NCBI RefSeq assembly: GCF_011397635.1
Contig: NC_064765.1
Location: 255,001-319,000 of the forward strand
Source: Epinephelus fuscoguttatus
Lineage: Eukaryota > Chordata > Actinopteri > Perciformes > Serranidae
Length of the DNA: 64,000 nucleotides
Reading direction: 5' to 3'
Shown: piece by piece, positions 56,094-64,000 of the stretch
How the letters are laid out: each line of letters begins with the position of its first letter
Position numbering within the stretch: position 1 is the first letter of the stretch
Position numbers and translations under genes: made by a program
Notes under the pieces: model-generated
Seen by the model: only the letters and a program-made list of their open reading frames with translations
Databases searched by the model: none
What the model was told of the DNA's origin: nothing

Positions 56094-59000
56094 TACCTGT
56101 CTGTGTGTCTGTCTCTTACCTGTCTGTCTGTCTGTCTGTGTGTCTGTCTGTCTCTTACCTGTCTGTGTGTCTGTCTCTTACCTGTCTGTGTGTCTGTCTC
56201 TTACCTGTCTGTGTGTCCCTGCAGGACGGGTCGATGGACCTGAGCTTCTTCACAGCAGATTGTTTCCACTTCACAGTGAGGGGCCACGAGGAGCTGGCTA
56301 AGGGACTGTGGAACAACATGGTAACTGATGATGAAGATGAAGATTTATAACGACTGTTATTAATATTTTACTGATGTTTGTATCAACACTTTGACTTCAT
56401 TAAATATTCTGTAGAGTTTACTGATGAAACTTTACATCACTGAATTCACTCGACATCTTCATCTACATCTACATAAAGTTTTTTGTATCGTGACCTTCGG
56501 TGGGTCGTCTTTTGTCTCAGTTTCAGCCTGACGGAGCCAAAGAGAAGATCAAGACATTTTCAGAGCCGGTAAAACTCATCTGTCCATCAAAGGTAGCACA
56601 TGTTCAACATATTTCTATGTCTGTGTTTGGAGAAAATAAAGTTCTTATTAGGGACTGTTCTGTATTTATCGGGGGGGTCTGCAGTGTGACCCTAACCCTC
56701 CACCATTAATCACTTATTAGCTAGTTTAACCTACATGTATGAAACTTGGCAGGCTTATGTAATCCTCTGAGACGTACAAAAAAGCCTCTTGGTGGCATGC
56801 TCTAAACCCAACAGGAAGTTGGCCATTTTGAATGTACTTGACCAAACCTTGGTCCGTCCCACCCCAAGACCTTGAAGATGAAAAGTTATCAAAAGCTTGA
56901 GTTTTCGTCAATGCGTGTGACCGTGGGACGGCGTCAAAGTTAGGGGTCTCGCCACTAAACAGGAAGTAGTTTATAACTCCAGCATACATGGTCCAATTTT
57001 GGCCAAACTTCACAGGATTGATGACAGTCCAGCCCTGAACACATCTACAGAGGAATTTTGAATCACCGCCATAGCGCCACCTTCTGGCAACAGAAAGTTA
57101 CTTTATACATTCTTTGATGTCCCGCTTCTAGCAGGTTAATCAGACCCACCTCAAACTTGCTGGTCTAAGTCCTTAGACCTTGATGATGCTTAAAAATGAA
57201 GCTCTTGAGTTTTCATCAAACGCTGTCACCGTGACGCCGCCTTATTCCCCACTAAACACGATGTTGTTTTGAAGGGACACAGGATGCTTGAAAACTCACC
57301 AAACATGGCATACACATCACAGGTTGCAAGTCCTGATGTCTGATGTGAATTTTGTGCTTTGATGCACCAAGATGGCTCAACAGCGCCCCCTAGAATATTT
57401 CAATTAAGCAGCCCCCGAAGCTGATTTGACCTGCATGTAAGAAGCTTGGTAGGCACCTGTAACACTCTAAGACATACAAAAAAGCCTCTTGGACTTCAAA
57501 CCTTGGTCTGTCCCACCAAAATGACTTCAAGAACAAAAGTTATTAGAATCATGAGTTTTCGTCAGTCCATGTGACTGTGGCAAGACGTTTAATGTCCATG
57601 TGTCGCCAAAAACAGGAAGTGGTTTGTAACTCCAGCATTCATGTTCCAATCTTCCCCAAACGTCACAGAATTGATGACAGTCCCGCCCTGAAAAGATCTG
57701 TATGTCAATATTCAGTATAGAGTACAGTGCCACCTAGCAGCGACAGGAAGTATGTCTTTTCAGACACGTATTTTTTCATTTACCTGACATTCACATGCTG
57801 TGGTTAAAAGGACATATATACGAACAAGCCATATCATTAGAGCCGGCATCCTGCCAGCCCCCCCGAGTTGCACGAAGGTGCGAGGGCCCGTTCATCGCTG
57901 CTTGCAGCTTTAATTTTGAATAGAATAACATAAAATGTGTGTTTATTTCTTTCGGGGTCTGTGAGGAGCGTTCCCGAAACTGATCTTATTCTGTGTATAG
58001 CTTGCGAGGTTTGAATGTGCCTCAGTTGGCGTGCTACTAATTTCTGGGGTTTATCGCCTATCTCAAATTGCATCTGTTTAATTCTATTTAACTGCTTATT
58101 GACCTGAGAGGATAAAATTGCATTATATTCTTTTCACAGGGAGATTATCATACTCGGGATGTTGGGGTCTGGTGAGACTCAGTTTGAGTTCTCTCATTCG
58201 GTAATGGACTCGTCCAGTTCCGCTGATCTTTTTTCTGACTGTTTTTTCCTACCTGTTACATAAGAAATGATGTTGCCTCTGAGCACTGCCTTAATAGCTT
58301 CCCATAATGTCGAGTCATCAACATCTCCTGTATCATTTGTAGGTATAATTTCAGGCCAACCTTTCTGACATATATTTCAAGAAGCTTTTATCTTTTAAGA
58401 TTGTGTTATCAAATCTCCAAGCACAAGCGCTCTTACGGTGGTTAAATCTAATATCAAGGGACACTGGAGCATGGTCACTTATCAAAATATTATTGAAATG
58501 CAAGGTTACTACACTGGGAATCATTTTAGTGGGTCTAACAGCATGAAGTCGATCCTTGAGTAAGAATTATGTACTGGGGAAAAAAAGAGTAGGCTCTAGT
58601 GGCGGGGTTATTTATGTAGCCTCCAACAAGGTTTAGACTGTACGTTATGTTTTTTAGCACCTCACTGGATTTACTATTCACTGGTGTTTGTCTAAAGAGG
58701 CATCAATTATACAGTCGAAGTCGTCCCCCATTATAATGTTTGTGTCGCCCCCATCTGGAATTCCATTCAAAACTGTTTGATAAAATTATGGATCATCAAA
58801 GTTTGGACCGTAGATATTTACCAAGGTTACTGGGAAACCATTAAGTGTTCCTGATACAATTATGAATCTGCCATTGGGATCCTCAATGGTACATCTGTGA
58901 TCAAATGATGCGTTTTCCTTAATAATAATAGCTACTCCTCTGGCCAATGTGTGTCTCTTGTAGATAAATGACATCAGCCTTTAAGCTTTTCAAATGTGCC

Positions 59001-60276
59001 AATATTTTCCCTCTCTTTGCTGGATGGTGCAGGCCTCTGACGTTCCAGCTCACAATTCTTGCAACATCCCCATTATTTGAAGACATAACAAGCACTCATA
59101 TTCATGTGATAAGCATACATTACACCTAAATATGCTGTAGAAGTTCCACCATTGTAGTACAAGAACACCTAAAGAACAAGAATGTATTAGTGTCCTCCGG
59201 GGCCCTCTGCTTCTCCTTCCCTCCCCTCTGAGAACGAACATCACCTAGATCTAACCTGCGAGGCTCATAACCTCCCATAATAACCTGTGCCTGTGACCGC
59301 CCCTCCCTTACCACGAGAATCGTAAACAAACTGTCCATGTGCGTTGAGACGCCATAGCTGGAGTCAGTCGTGACCTGCATCGGGATTCAGCTGTTCTCTG
59401 TACCTTTAACTGGGGCATCCATCTACCGTGGTACTTTATGATCGTCTAGGAACTCATTCGGATTGGTGAATGAGCGTCTGTCTGAGCCGACCAACACCAC
59501 AAACGTCGTTGTATATCTGAAGCTGCATCTCAGCTCCGCCGCTCTGCATCTGGATCTGATGCTGTCGAATCGCTGCCGTTGCTTCATTACCGCTGGACCC
59601 AGATCTGGGAAGGTCCTGTGAAGAGAGTTTCAGGATGTGCTCCTTGACTGGGTCATGATGGATCCGTGCAATGATTTTGTGGGGAGGGCCATCAGCTGCA
59701 GCTGCAGCTGCCCTGCGTGTGCAGTCAACTTTTGCAGGTTTGCTGGGCGTTGGTGGCTTAGTGGATAGAGCAGACGCCCCATGTACAAGGCTGTTGCTGT
59801 GGGTTGTTTTTCGGCACCTTTAGCTTTGGTAGTTTTCCCCATTGCCTCTGACTGTTGCTATCAAGTTTTCAAAGGTTATTCTCGTTAAATTGAGTTTTTA
59901 AATTGTTTGACTTGTATGAGGGAGCGGAGCCTCACTTGAACACGTCTATCTCATCTCAAAATCTCAAACTGAGCATTTTTTCTTTAAAAAATCAGCAGTA
60001 AAATAAAAAACTTAAGTCCATCCCCAGCGTTTAAAATTAAACTGGACATGACTCCCTCTGTAAGCACCCCCCCCCCCCCCCCACTAAGATAAACAATGAA
60101 CAGTCCCTGAGGACAGGTTGTCTTCTGTCTGACAGGTTGTCTTCTGTCTTCTCCAGGAACATCCCTTCATCTACACCAGAGCCCGGGTCGAGTCATCTGC
60201 TCCAACACTGGGACATTTGTCCGTGATGTGGACGTCTCTGCTCTTAGTGTTGGTCCTGTTTGATAATCATCTGTAG
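38112..60276 (+). CDS. plb1: Phospholipase B1-like, single SGNH domain, sixteen coding exons
   Basis: Join: 38112-38172, 38274-38317, 42465-42555, 42655-42713, 42802-42869, 44239-44282, 46180-46300, 47203-47254, 47337-47417, 48948-49013, 53499-53590, 54918-54999, 55125-55226, 56225-56320, 56521-56592, 60157-60276. This makes 1251 nt, 416 aa, all junctions GT-AG and in phase. PLB1 is a membrane ectoenzyme that hydrolyses both acyl chains of glycerophospholipids. Visible: signal peptide (1-20); [13 protein letters not shown] linker; block I ALGDSLT (nucleophile Ser83); a block II-like SIGGYG; block III IGMND (196-199); and block V DCFH (Asp333, His336), the full SGNH set. N-glycosylation sequons lie at NQT, NVS and NST. 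The C-terminus is a short hydrophobic stretch after SAPTLGHLS with no cytosolic tail, suggesting GPI anchoring or a short membrane tail. Mammalian PLB1 has four tandem units; only one is here. An in-frame alternative start is the second Met (38115). Confidence 0.92.
38670..39545. repeat. 44-bp minisatellite derived from the repeat body, about 20 copies
   Basis: The unit begins CATGTTCTCCCTGTGTCAGC and continues GTGGGTTTCCTCCAGGTGCT then CTGA. Variants include CTCGGA, CCTCGTGTCAGTGTGG, and TTTAGG or TTCAGG in place of CCAGG. The first and last units merge into the flanking interspersed-repeat sequence, so the array arose inside that element. Confidence 0.93.
39590..39998. mobile_element. 409-bp unclassified insertion
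   Basis: Interrupts the dispersed repeat between GTTAATTGG (39581-39589) and GTTAACTGG (39999-40007), a 9-bp near-duplication that looks like a target-site duplication with one change. The insert begins CATTCTCGGAACCC and ends CAGAGACTA. No transposase or clear terminal inverted repeats are seen. Confidence 0.5.
40289..42425. repeat. 16-bp minisatellite in plb1 intron 2, about 133 copies
   Basis: Unit GACTCTGTCTCTGTTG with four main variants at the last bases (GTTG, GTTA, ATTG, GGTA). The variant order recurs in blocks: the rare GACTCTGTTTCTATTG unit appears at about 40844, 41161 and 41449, spacings close to multiples of 16 (about 300 bp). The array stops about 40 bp before exon 3. Confidence 0.96.
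42940..44040. repeat. 16-bp AT-rich minisatellite in plb1 intron 5, about 68 copies
   Basis: Unit TCATCAGATCATTAAA with variants CGTCAGACC, TTATCAGATC, TTGACAGACC and TGATCAGATC. A block holding CATTACATCGTCAGACC recurs at about 43140 and 43285, indicating segmental duplication. Confidence 0.95.
44041..44232. repeat. TCCTCTGTGT short tandem repeat
   Basis: Units of TCCTCTGTGTG or TCCTCTGTGTA, 9-12 bp. It abuts the AT-rich 16-bp array on its left and ends within 10 bp of plb1 exon 6, replacing the usual polypyrimidine region. Confidence 0.88.
44391..45176. mobile_element. Foldback element inserted inside a minisatellite
   Basis: A 786-bp foreign block between array units. The left part holds a hairpin at 44434-44467 (AACTGTGATG...CATCACAGTT). 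The right end is a larger imperfect palindrome at 45055-45173 (GCAATATCACAC...GTGTGATATTGC, with inner arms GTGATGTTGTACTGTGA and TCACAGTACAACATCAC). Left and right hairpins share AGTACAACATCAC. It contains one open frame (44605-44883). No target duplication could be fixed because the target is repetitive. Confidence 0.65.
44605..44883 (+). pseudogene. 92-aa open frame inside the foldback element
   Basis: Starts [20 protein letters not shown] and carries an acidic N-terminus. [17 protein letters not shown] follows, which resembles the short N-terminal segment that precedes zinc-finger MYM or Crypton-like domains in some fish repeat-derived proteins. It ends [11 protein letters not shown]. No catalytic domain is present. 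Assignment is weak; it may be the first exon or remnant of a transposon-encoded protein. Confidence 0.35.
47131..47190. repeat. (GT)n microsatellite next to plb1 exon 8
   Basis: GT/GC dinucleotide run ending about 12 bp from the splice acceptor of the exon at 47203. Confidence 0.9.
47704..48716. mobile_element. Non-autonomous hAT-type element with perfect 8-bp target duplication
   Basis: Termini are CAGGGGCGAAAATCCC at the left and GGGATTTCCGCCCCTG at the right, inverted repeats of 16 bp with one difference. The octamer GGTGAAAC flanks both sides (47696-47703 and 48717-48724). These are hAT-superfamily hallmarks. At 1013 bp with no transposase-like frame, it depends on a partner element. Sub-terminal runs of G (left) and C (right) extend the inverted symmetry. 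It lies in plb1 intron 9. The short frame at 48186-48470 shows no domain. Confidence 0.92.
49388..52962. repeat. 17/18-bp minisatellite in plb1 intron 10, about 200 copies
   Basis: Unit TTTAACAGGATAAAGTG (17 bp) or with TTTT (18 bp), with TG, CG or TC at the variable dinucleotide and a rarer GGATGAAG or GGATGGAG. It is the largest array in the window, 3.6 kb. There is clear higher-order structure: the block around the rare GGATGGAG unit at 51009 is repeated at 51616, a period of 607 bp. Another repeated block is seen around 52170 and 52310. Confidence 0.97.
53606..54270. repeat. CACCTGTCCT short tandem repeat in plb1 intron 11
   Basis: Decameric units CACCTGTCCT, CACCTGTACT and TACCTGTCTT, grouped in larger blocks: the segment with ATCACCTGTCTTTAG recurs at about 53740, 53825 and 53980. 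Each unit carries CACCTG, an E-box, and also resembles a splice donor read in reverse. Confidence 0.93.
54340..54912. repeat. GTGATAATCTAATAATCCAA tandem repeat in plb1 intron 11
   Basis: Units of 21-32 bp built from GTGATAAT, CTGATAAT or ATGTTAAT, CTAATAATCC and AACA. It lies next to the preceding decamer array and ends about 6 bp before the acceptor of exon 12 (54918). Confidence 0.93.
55486..56216. repeat. TCTG-based compound repeat in plb1 intron 13
   Basis: (TCTG)n and TCTGTG runs alternate with TCTCTTACCTGTCTG or TCTCTGACCTGTCTG blocks in a repeating pattern. It forms the whole pyrimidine tract before exon 14 (56225). Confidence 0.93.
56648..57912. repeat. Interspersed repeat with internal 0.7-kb duplication in plb1 intron 15
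   Basis: CAAAAAAGCCTCTTGG occurs at about 56778 and 57477, and the surrounding sequence (CTCCAGCAT, CACAG.ATTGATGACAGTCC) is repeated at similar spacing (about 700 bp). It ends with GAGGGCCCGTTCATCGCTGC followed by TTGCAGCTTTAAT, a terminus I associate with a common fish repeat family. The left end begins AGGGACTGTTC (56649), also seen at 60106 (inverted) and 63346. Confidence 0.6.
57913..59890 (-). mobile_element. Degenerate L1/Tx1-type LINE fragment
   Basis: The minus strand carries an endonuclease fragment (58974-58786) with [31 protein letters not shown] and IYGPNFDDP, characteristic of L1/Tx1 endonucleases. Upstream on the same strand (59860-59400) lies an ORF1-like region with several stops. 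Frameshifts are frequent, so it is old. A SINE fragment is embedded at 59738-59815. Confidence 0.65.
59738..59815 (+). mobile_element. SINE head fragment
   Basis: GTTGGTGGCTTAGTGGATAG and CCCCATGTACAAGGCTG match the head of the SINE at 17571-17764. The box B half is lost. Confidence 0.7.
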
Positions 60277-60601
60277 TCTGAGCCCTGTGAGCCGACGATT
60301 CGATTCCCACTGACTCTATAAACACTCAGAGAACTCTACAGGTGTTAGGTAGACCACAGAGTTCTGCTTGACTCAGTTTATTCTCAGTGGATCAGTTTAC
60401 TCCTCATGATTTAAGGGGATGGTGTCCTGGTGAGTCCACCCTGTGTGTGCTGCACCTCACAGAACACCAGTTATATTCATAACCTCCTGATTTTATTTTA
60501 TCAGTACTTTGAATAATATATGTTTTATTAATATGAATCATCTCCTGTGATCAGATATAACTGACAATGATTCTGACATCTGATGAAAATGTTGAAAATT
60601 C

Positions 60602-60607
60602 AATAAA
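60602..60607 (+). other. Probable plb1 poly(A) signal (AATAAA)
   Basis: AATAAA 325 bases after the plb1 stop codon, followed by a T/GT-rich stretch. Confidence 0.6.
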
Positions 60608-60705
60608 AATAACTCCAAACTGAGTTTTAATGTTTCCTGGTGGTTTATATGTCGTCTGAGATCATTGTCCTGATGTTAAAGTGAGACCTGACAGATTGTA
60701 GTTTA

Positions 60706-60882
60706 CAGACTCTGATTGTAGTTTAGAGACTCAGATTGTAGTTTAGAGACTCAGATTGTAGTTTACAGACTCTGATTGTAGTTTAGAGACTCAGATTGTA
60801 GTTTAGAGACTCATAGTTTAGAGACTCAGATTGTAGTTTACAGACTCAATTTGTAGTTTACACACTCAGATTGTAGTTTAGA
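60706..60882. repeat. 20-bp tandem repeat, about nine copies
   Basis: Unit ATTGTAGTTTAGAGACTCAG with TACAGACTCTG variants, just beyond the plb1 3' end. Confidence 0.92.
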
Positions 60883-60889
60883 GCCTCTT

Positions 60890-61735
60890 TGGGATCGTCC
60901 TGTTAAAACCATCCAAACTCTCTCAGCTCATTCACTCTGTCAACATGTGTCTCAGGTCAGTGTGCTGGGTGAGTTCATGTGTGTGGTGTTTACATGTCTG
61001 ACATGTTCCAGGTTTTATGTCGACACTGATTTAAACAGCAGTGGATTAAATGTCTGTCACACATGCGGTCTTGCTGTACCTGCGTACACAGGTGTGTTCA
61101 ACACACAGAGTGATGTCACTGAGTAAGATATAAATCAGTTTCTGTCTCATGACGTCCCCAGAATGGTGTTGTGTATATTGAAGTGTGTATCTGTGTACAC
61201 TGGGAGATACTCAACCCTGTGATGTGAATGTTCTCAGACTTATCTCAATAAACTTCAGACTGTGGATCAATCAGTTAAATGATCAGTGATATTGATTTGA
61301 TCGATCACTGACCGATCGCAAATGTAACATGGTGAGTGCATTTACCCAAGTACTGTACTTCATTACAGCCCTGAGGTACAGTTACACCTGTGCTTTACAT
61401 CCCTGTAGTAAATATTGTACGTGTTTGTTCTTTATGTGTTGATCAGTTTTTATTATTTTGGAGACTCAGATTATCCATAAAAAATATAGGCTAAACGATG
61501 AATTCTCCACCTGCTGAACCATGACAGTGATGAACACATTAATAATAATAATACATTTTATTTATTTGTTTAGTACTCAGATATTTCACGAGTAAGGAAC
61601 AATCATAAAATAAAACATCAGTAATTATAATAATCATAATATCATGAAACAGGCTGGTCTGCTTTATGAGTACTTTTACTTTAAATACTTAATTATATTT
61701 GTGGTGACGTTACTTTAACTTCAGTAACAGATCAG
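60890..61735. other. Intergenic DNA between plb1 and the LARP1-like gene
   Basis: No exon or transposon is recognised. AT-rich. Confidence 0.5.
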
Positions 61736-61739
61736 AGTA

Positions 61740-61776
61740 CTCTTCTTCTTCTTCTTCTTCTTCTTCTTCTTCTTCT
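61740..61776. repeat. (CTT)n microsatellite
   Basis: Twelve CTT units about 40 bp upstream of the CpG-rich promoter region of the LARP1-like gene. Confidence 0.95.
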
Positions 61777-61779
61777 CTG

Positions 61780-62283
61780 TACCTACAGTCTGTGGTGCTG
61801 CAGTACCGGTGTGTGGCCGCGGGCGGCAGCAGAGTGACTGTTTACAGCAGCTGGCAGCACGAGCTCCTGGCCGTTAGCAGTTAGCCGTTAGCCGTTAGCG
61901 TGGTGGAGTGTGGACAGAGTCAGACAGCAGGGAGGAGGAGGTCGCTGCTGTAGTTTGTTTTTTTGTGACTAAACTCAGAGAAAAGTGTCGGGTGGAGCAG
62001 CTGACGGTGTGTCGGTGACCCGGTGACGGACTACAGACTCTCCGGTACCGACTTATTGATATTAAAGTGTCGATCGCGGCGGAAAACAACAACATTTAGC
62101 TAACAGTTAGCTTCAGGAGCTAGTCGGCTAACTTTAGCTGGCTAACGAGGTCCAGCCCAGAAGTTGTTTAGCAGTGGATGCGGTCTCCTCCTGAGCTCCT
62201 CACCAACTTTCTGCGGGACAGGAGGACAAGGACCAAAGAGTCACACTGGATTTAACACCGAGCGCTGGTAGGAAACTAGCAGG
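61780..62283 (+). promoter_or_regulatory. CpG-rich promoter / 5' UTR of the LARP1-like gene
   Basis: GC- and CpG-rich, with TTAGC repeats (GTTAGCCGTTAGCCGTTAGC near 61880) and GCTAAC/TAGCTAA motifs. It leads directly into the ATG at 62284. The transcription start is not resolved. Confidence 0.5.
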
Positions 62284-62629
62284 ATGTCCACTGAGGTCGG
62301 CTCGGGTCTGACAGCGGCCAGCTCCGGAGCTGCGGAGGACCAGAACCAAAACAAGTCCGAGGAGACTCGACATGAGGAGGGCGACATGAAACCCCAGAGA
62401 GGGGACCCGGGGGACAGTCGAGGCTCGGAGGCGGACACACACAACAAGTGCGAAGAAAACGATAAAGAAAACGATGAAAGCGGCGGCGGCAGCGCGGCGG
62501 AGCCGACAGGTGAGGCTGTGAAGAGCAAAGTTGTTGAAGCTCCTCCACCCAAAGTCAACCCGTGGACCAAGAGGACCACAGGACGGGTCCCGAGCAGCAG
62601 CAGTGTGGGCTCCAGCTCTCAGGACAAAG
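62284..62629 (+). CDS. larp1: LARP1-family La-related protein, first coding exon (partial)
   Basis: 115 codons plus one base, then a consensus donor (AAG, GTGAGG). LARP1 proteins bind mRNA caps and 5' TOP motifs and control ribosomal-protein mRNA translation downstream of mTORC1; the La module and DM15 repeats would be encoded further right, outside the window. The exon encodes a low-complexity acidic/Gly-Ser region and then EAPPPKVNPWTK (residues 80-91), the segment I recognise from LARP1 ahead of the La domain. It ends in a Ser-rich stretch. The ATG follows a CpG-rich 5' UTR. Identity rests on that one motif: LARP1B is the main alternative. The remainder of the gene is missing because the window ends. 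Confidence 0.6.
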
Positions 62630-62749
62630 GTGAGGAGGGTTAACTTAATGTGATGATGATGAAGGTAGTGACAGTGACAGTATGGTGTCAGCTCACACAC
62701 ACATGCAGCAGCAGTGTTAACGTGTCTCTGCAGCTCTGACAGCCTCCTG

Positions 62750-62816
<67 letters not shown>

Positions 62817-62817
62817 T
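62750..62817. repeat. (TC)n-(AC)n compound microsatellite
   Basis: A TC run followed by an AC run, in LARP1-like intron 1. Confidence 0.95.
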
Positions 62818-63344
62818 TTAATCTGATCCACACTTTATTGAAACACTTATTAAATGTTCAATCAGGTGGCCGGAGCTGAATGTCAGGAGGTGTTGATGGT
62901 GGCATGTCTGTCCCATCCCCCCTCTGCTGTGCTCGGGTTGCTCCTGAGTACCACGTGTTGATTCTGACAACTGCTCAACTTTTAGCTGCAACCAGCTAAC
63001 AGAGCTTCACCCTGCTCTGACGGAGGGTGGGTGGTGTTGGTGTGACACGGCACACAGCCAGAAACAGTCCGAGTCCACACACAGCCTCGTGTTTAATCTG
63101 TGTGAGGGTATAAAGTGAAGCTAAGGCTAACTGCTGCTGTACAGACACGTTCCTCATGTCCAATGGCCTGTCAGCCTGCAGGTCCTCCTCCCACCTCCTG
63201 CTGCTCCGCTCCGTCACTGCTGACACTCAGTAAGGTGCTCCAACAGGTGGGACACCCACTACAGGTCAGGTTAGGGCTGAAATAATTTAATACAACTATT
63301 GTTTTTATCATGTTTCATCAGCGAGAAATAAGACCTAAAGATTT

Positions 63345-64000
63345 ATAAGGGACTGTTCGTCATTAATGAGAGGGGGGGGGTGCAAATTGGTGAAGGCATG
63401 TCAAATAATTACTTTAGCTCTGGGGAGGGACTCGTGTTTTTTATTTTGGCTCAGAGGGGCACAAGAAGTTAAACAGCTATATTTGGTGTTTATTTCACTG
63501 CCGATTCTTAAAAAATGACTTTGAAACAGTAAAAAAGAAAAAAGATTTGTAATTAAAAAAAATCCGTTTTTAAAAAGTCATTTTTTTATTTATTAGTTTT
63601 TTTAATACATTTTTGAAAAAGGTTTAAATGTGTTTTTTTTTAAGAAGGAAGTTTTTTTTATTTTTTAAGAAGTAATTTTTAATGAGAATTTTTATTTTTT
63701 TTTTTAAGATTTTCTTTTTCAATTTTTAAAACGCTTTAAAAAGCCATTGTTAAAGAAAACAGGACAATTTTTATAGAAAACATTTTTCTTTAAAAAGCAC
63801 CCAAATATTTATCACACACATCAGGTGCCACAAACACTTCACACTTAACCAAGTCTGATCTTAAAATATTATATTTCATCAGAATCACTTTATTTTACAT
63901 TTCATTTAAAATGTTGCTAAAAGGTGGAGGCATGTCAAACAGTTTTTTTTACTTCTGTCTGAGGGTAGGAGCATTTGACTTTTAATAGCTGTGTTTTGTG
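63345..64000 (+). mobile_element. Repeat terminus plus T-rich low-complexity DNA
   Basis: AGGGACTGTTCGTCATTAAT then a G run (63346-63380) resembles the inverted terminus at 60062-60106 and continues with further shared words (GCATGTC, CTGGGGA.GGACT, GTTTTTTATTTT). From about 63480 to 63790 the sequence is dominated by T/A runs interleaved with AAAAAG. It is in LARP1-like intron 1 and continues past the window. Confidence 0.5.

Noticed and set aside
62200-62814. 204-codon minus-strand frame opposite the LARP1-like exon
   Set aside because: A shadow of the GC-rich plus-strand exon and of the TC microsatellite; contains RERERE-type repeats and no domain.

Overview
The window is vertebrate nuclear DNA, most likely from a percomorph teleost. 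It has spliced genes with GT-AG introns, fish-type LINEs, a tRNA-derived SINE, hAT-type DNA elements, and an extreme load of minisatellites. No prokaryotic, viral or CRISPR-like system is present. All calls come from reading the sequence; no database search was run.

Five cellular genes are supported. (1) cdca4 (minus): one coding exon at 6680-7609, a probable 5' UTR exon ending at 14605 in a CpG-rich block, and a probable poly(A) signal at 4468-4473. (2) ahsa1 (plus): nine coding exons, 21260-28604, 339 aa, every exon junction in phase. (3) A DRAP1/NC2-alpha-like histone-fold gene (minus): six coding exons, 35653-29755, 145 aa, convergent with ahsa1. (4) A single-domain phospholipase B1-like gene (plus): sixteen coding exons, 38112-60276, 416 aa, complete SGNH-hydrolase residues. 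(5) The first coding exon of a LARP1-family gene (plus): 62284-62629, continuing past the right edge.

The genes look functionally unrelated: a SERTA-domain transcription cofactor, an HSP90 co-chaperone, a general-transcription repressor subunit, an ectoenzyme lipase and an RNA-binding protein. What they share is intron architecture. Most long introns are long because they contain a tandem array. Minisatellites occupy about 22-24 kb, roughly a third of the window. The main arrays are at 1.44-3.85, 8.54-10.21, 10.21-12.96, 22.16-23.81, 24.72-26.60, 32.93-33.54, 38.67-39.55, 40.29-42.43, 42.94-44.04, 45.18-46.14, 49.39-52.96, 53.61-54.27, 54.34-54.91 and 55.49-56.22 kb. Several show higher-order structure, meaning recent block duplications.

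Mobile DNA includes a LINE 3' end at the left edge, two near-identical L2-type LINE copies (14995-16390 and 18092-20634) and a third split L2 tail (34190-35112). A hAT-type element (17879-21040) has a perfect 8-bp target duplication and contains the second L2 copy, which in turn contains a solo LTR (19401-19808). A second non-autonomous hAT-type element (47704-48716) also has a perfect 8-bp target duplication. A SINE at 17571-17764 has 14-bp duplications. A foldback element is inserted inside a minisatellite (44391-45176). The last phospholipase intron holds a stack of older repeats (56.65-60.11 kb). The most unusual items are the triple nest ending 220 bp upstream of the ahsa1 start codon, minisatellites that repeat perfect transcription-factor motifs inside introns (AP-1 in cdca4, E-box in ahsa1), and a dispersed repeat whose internal 44-bp block has expanded into a minisatellite.
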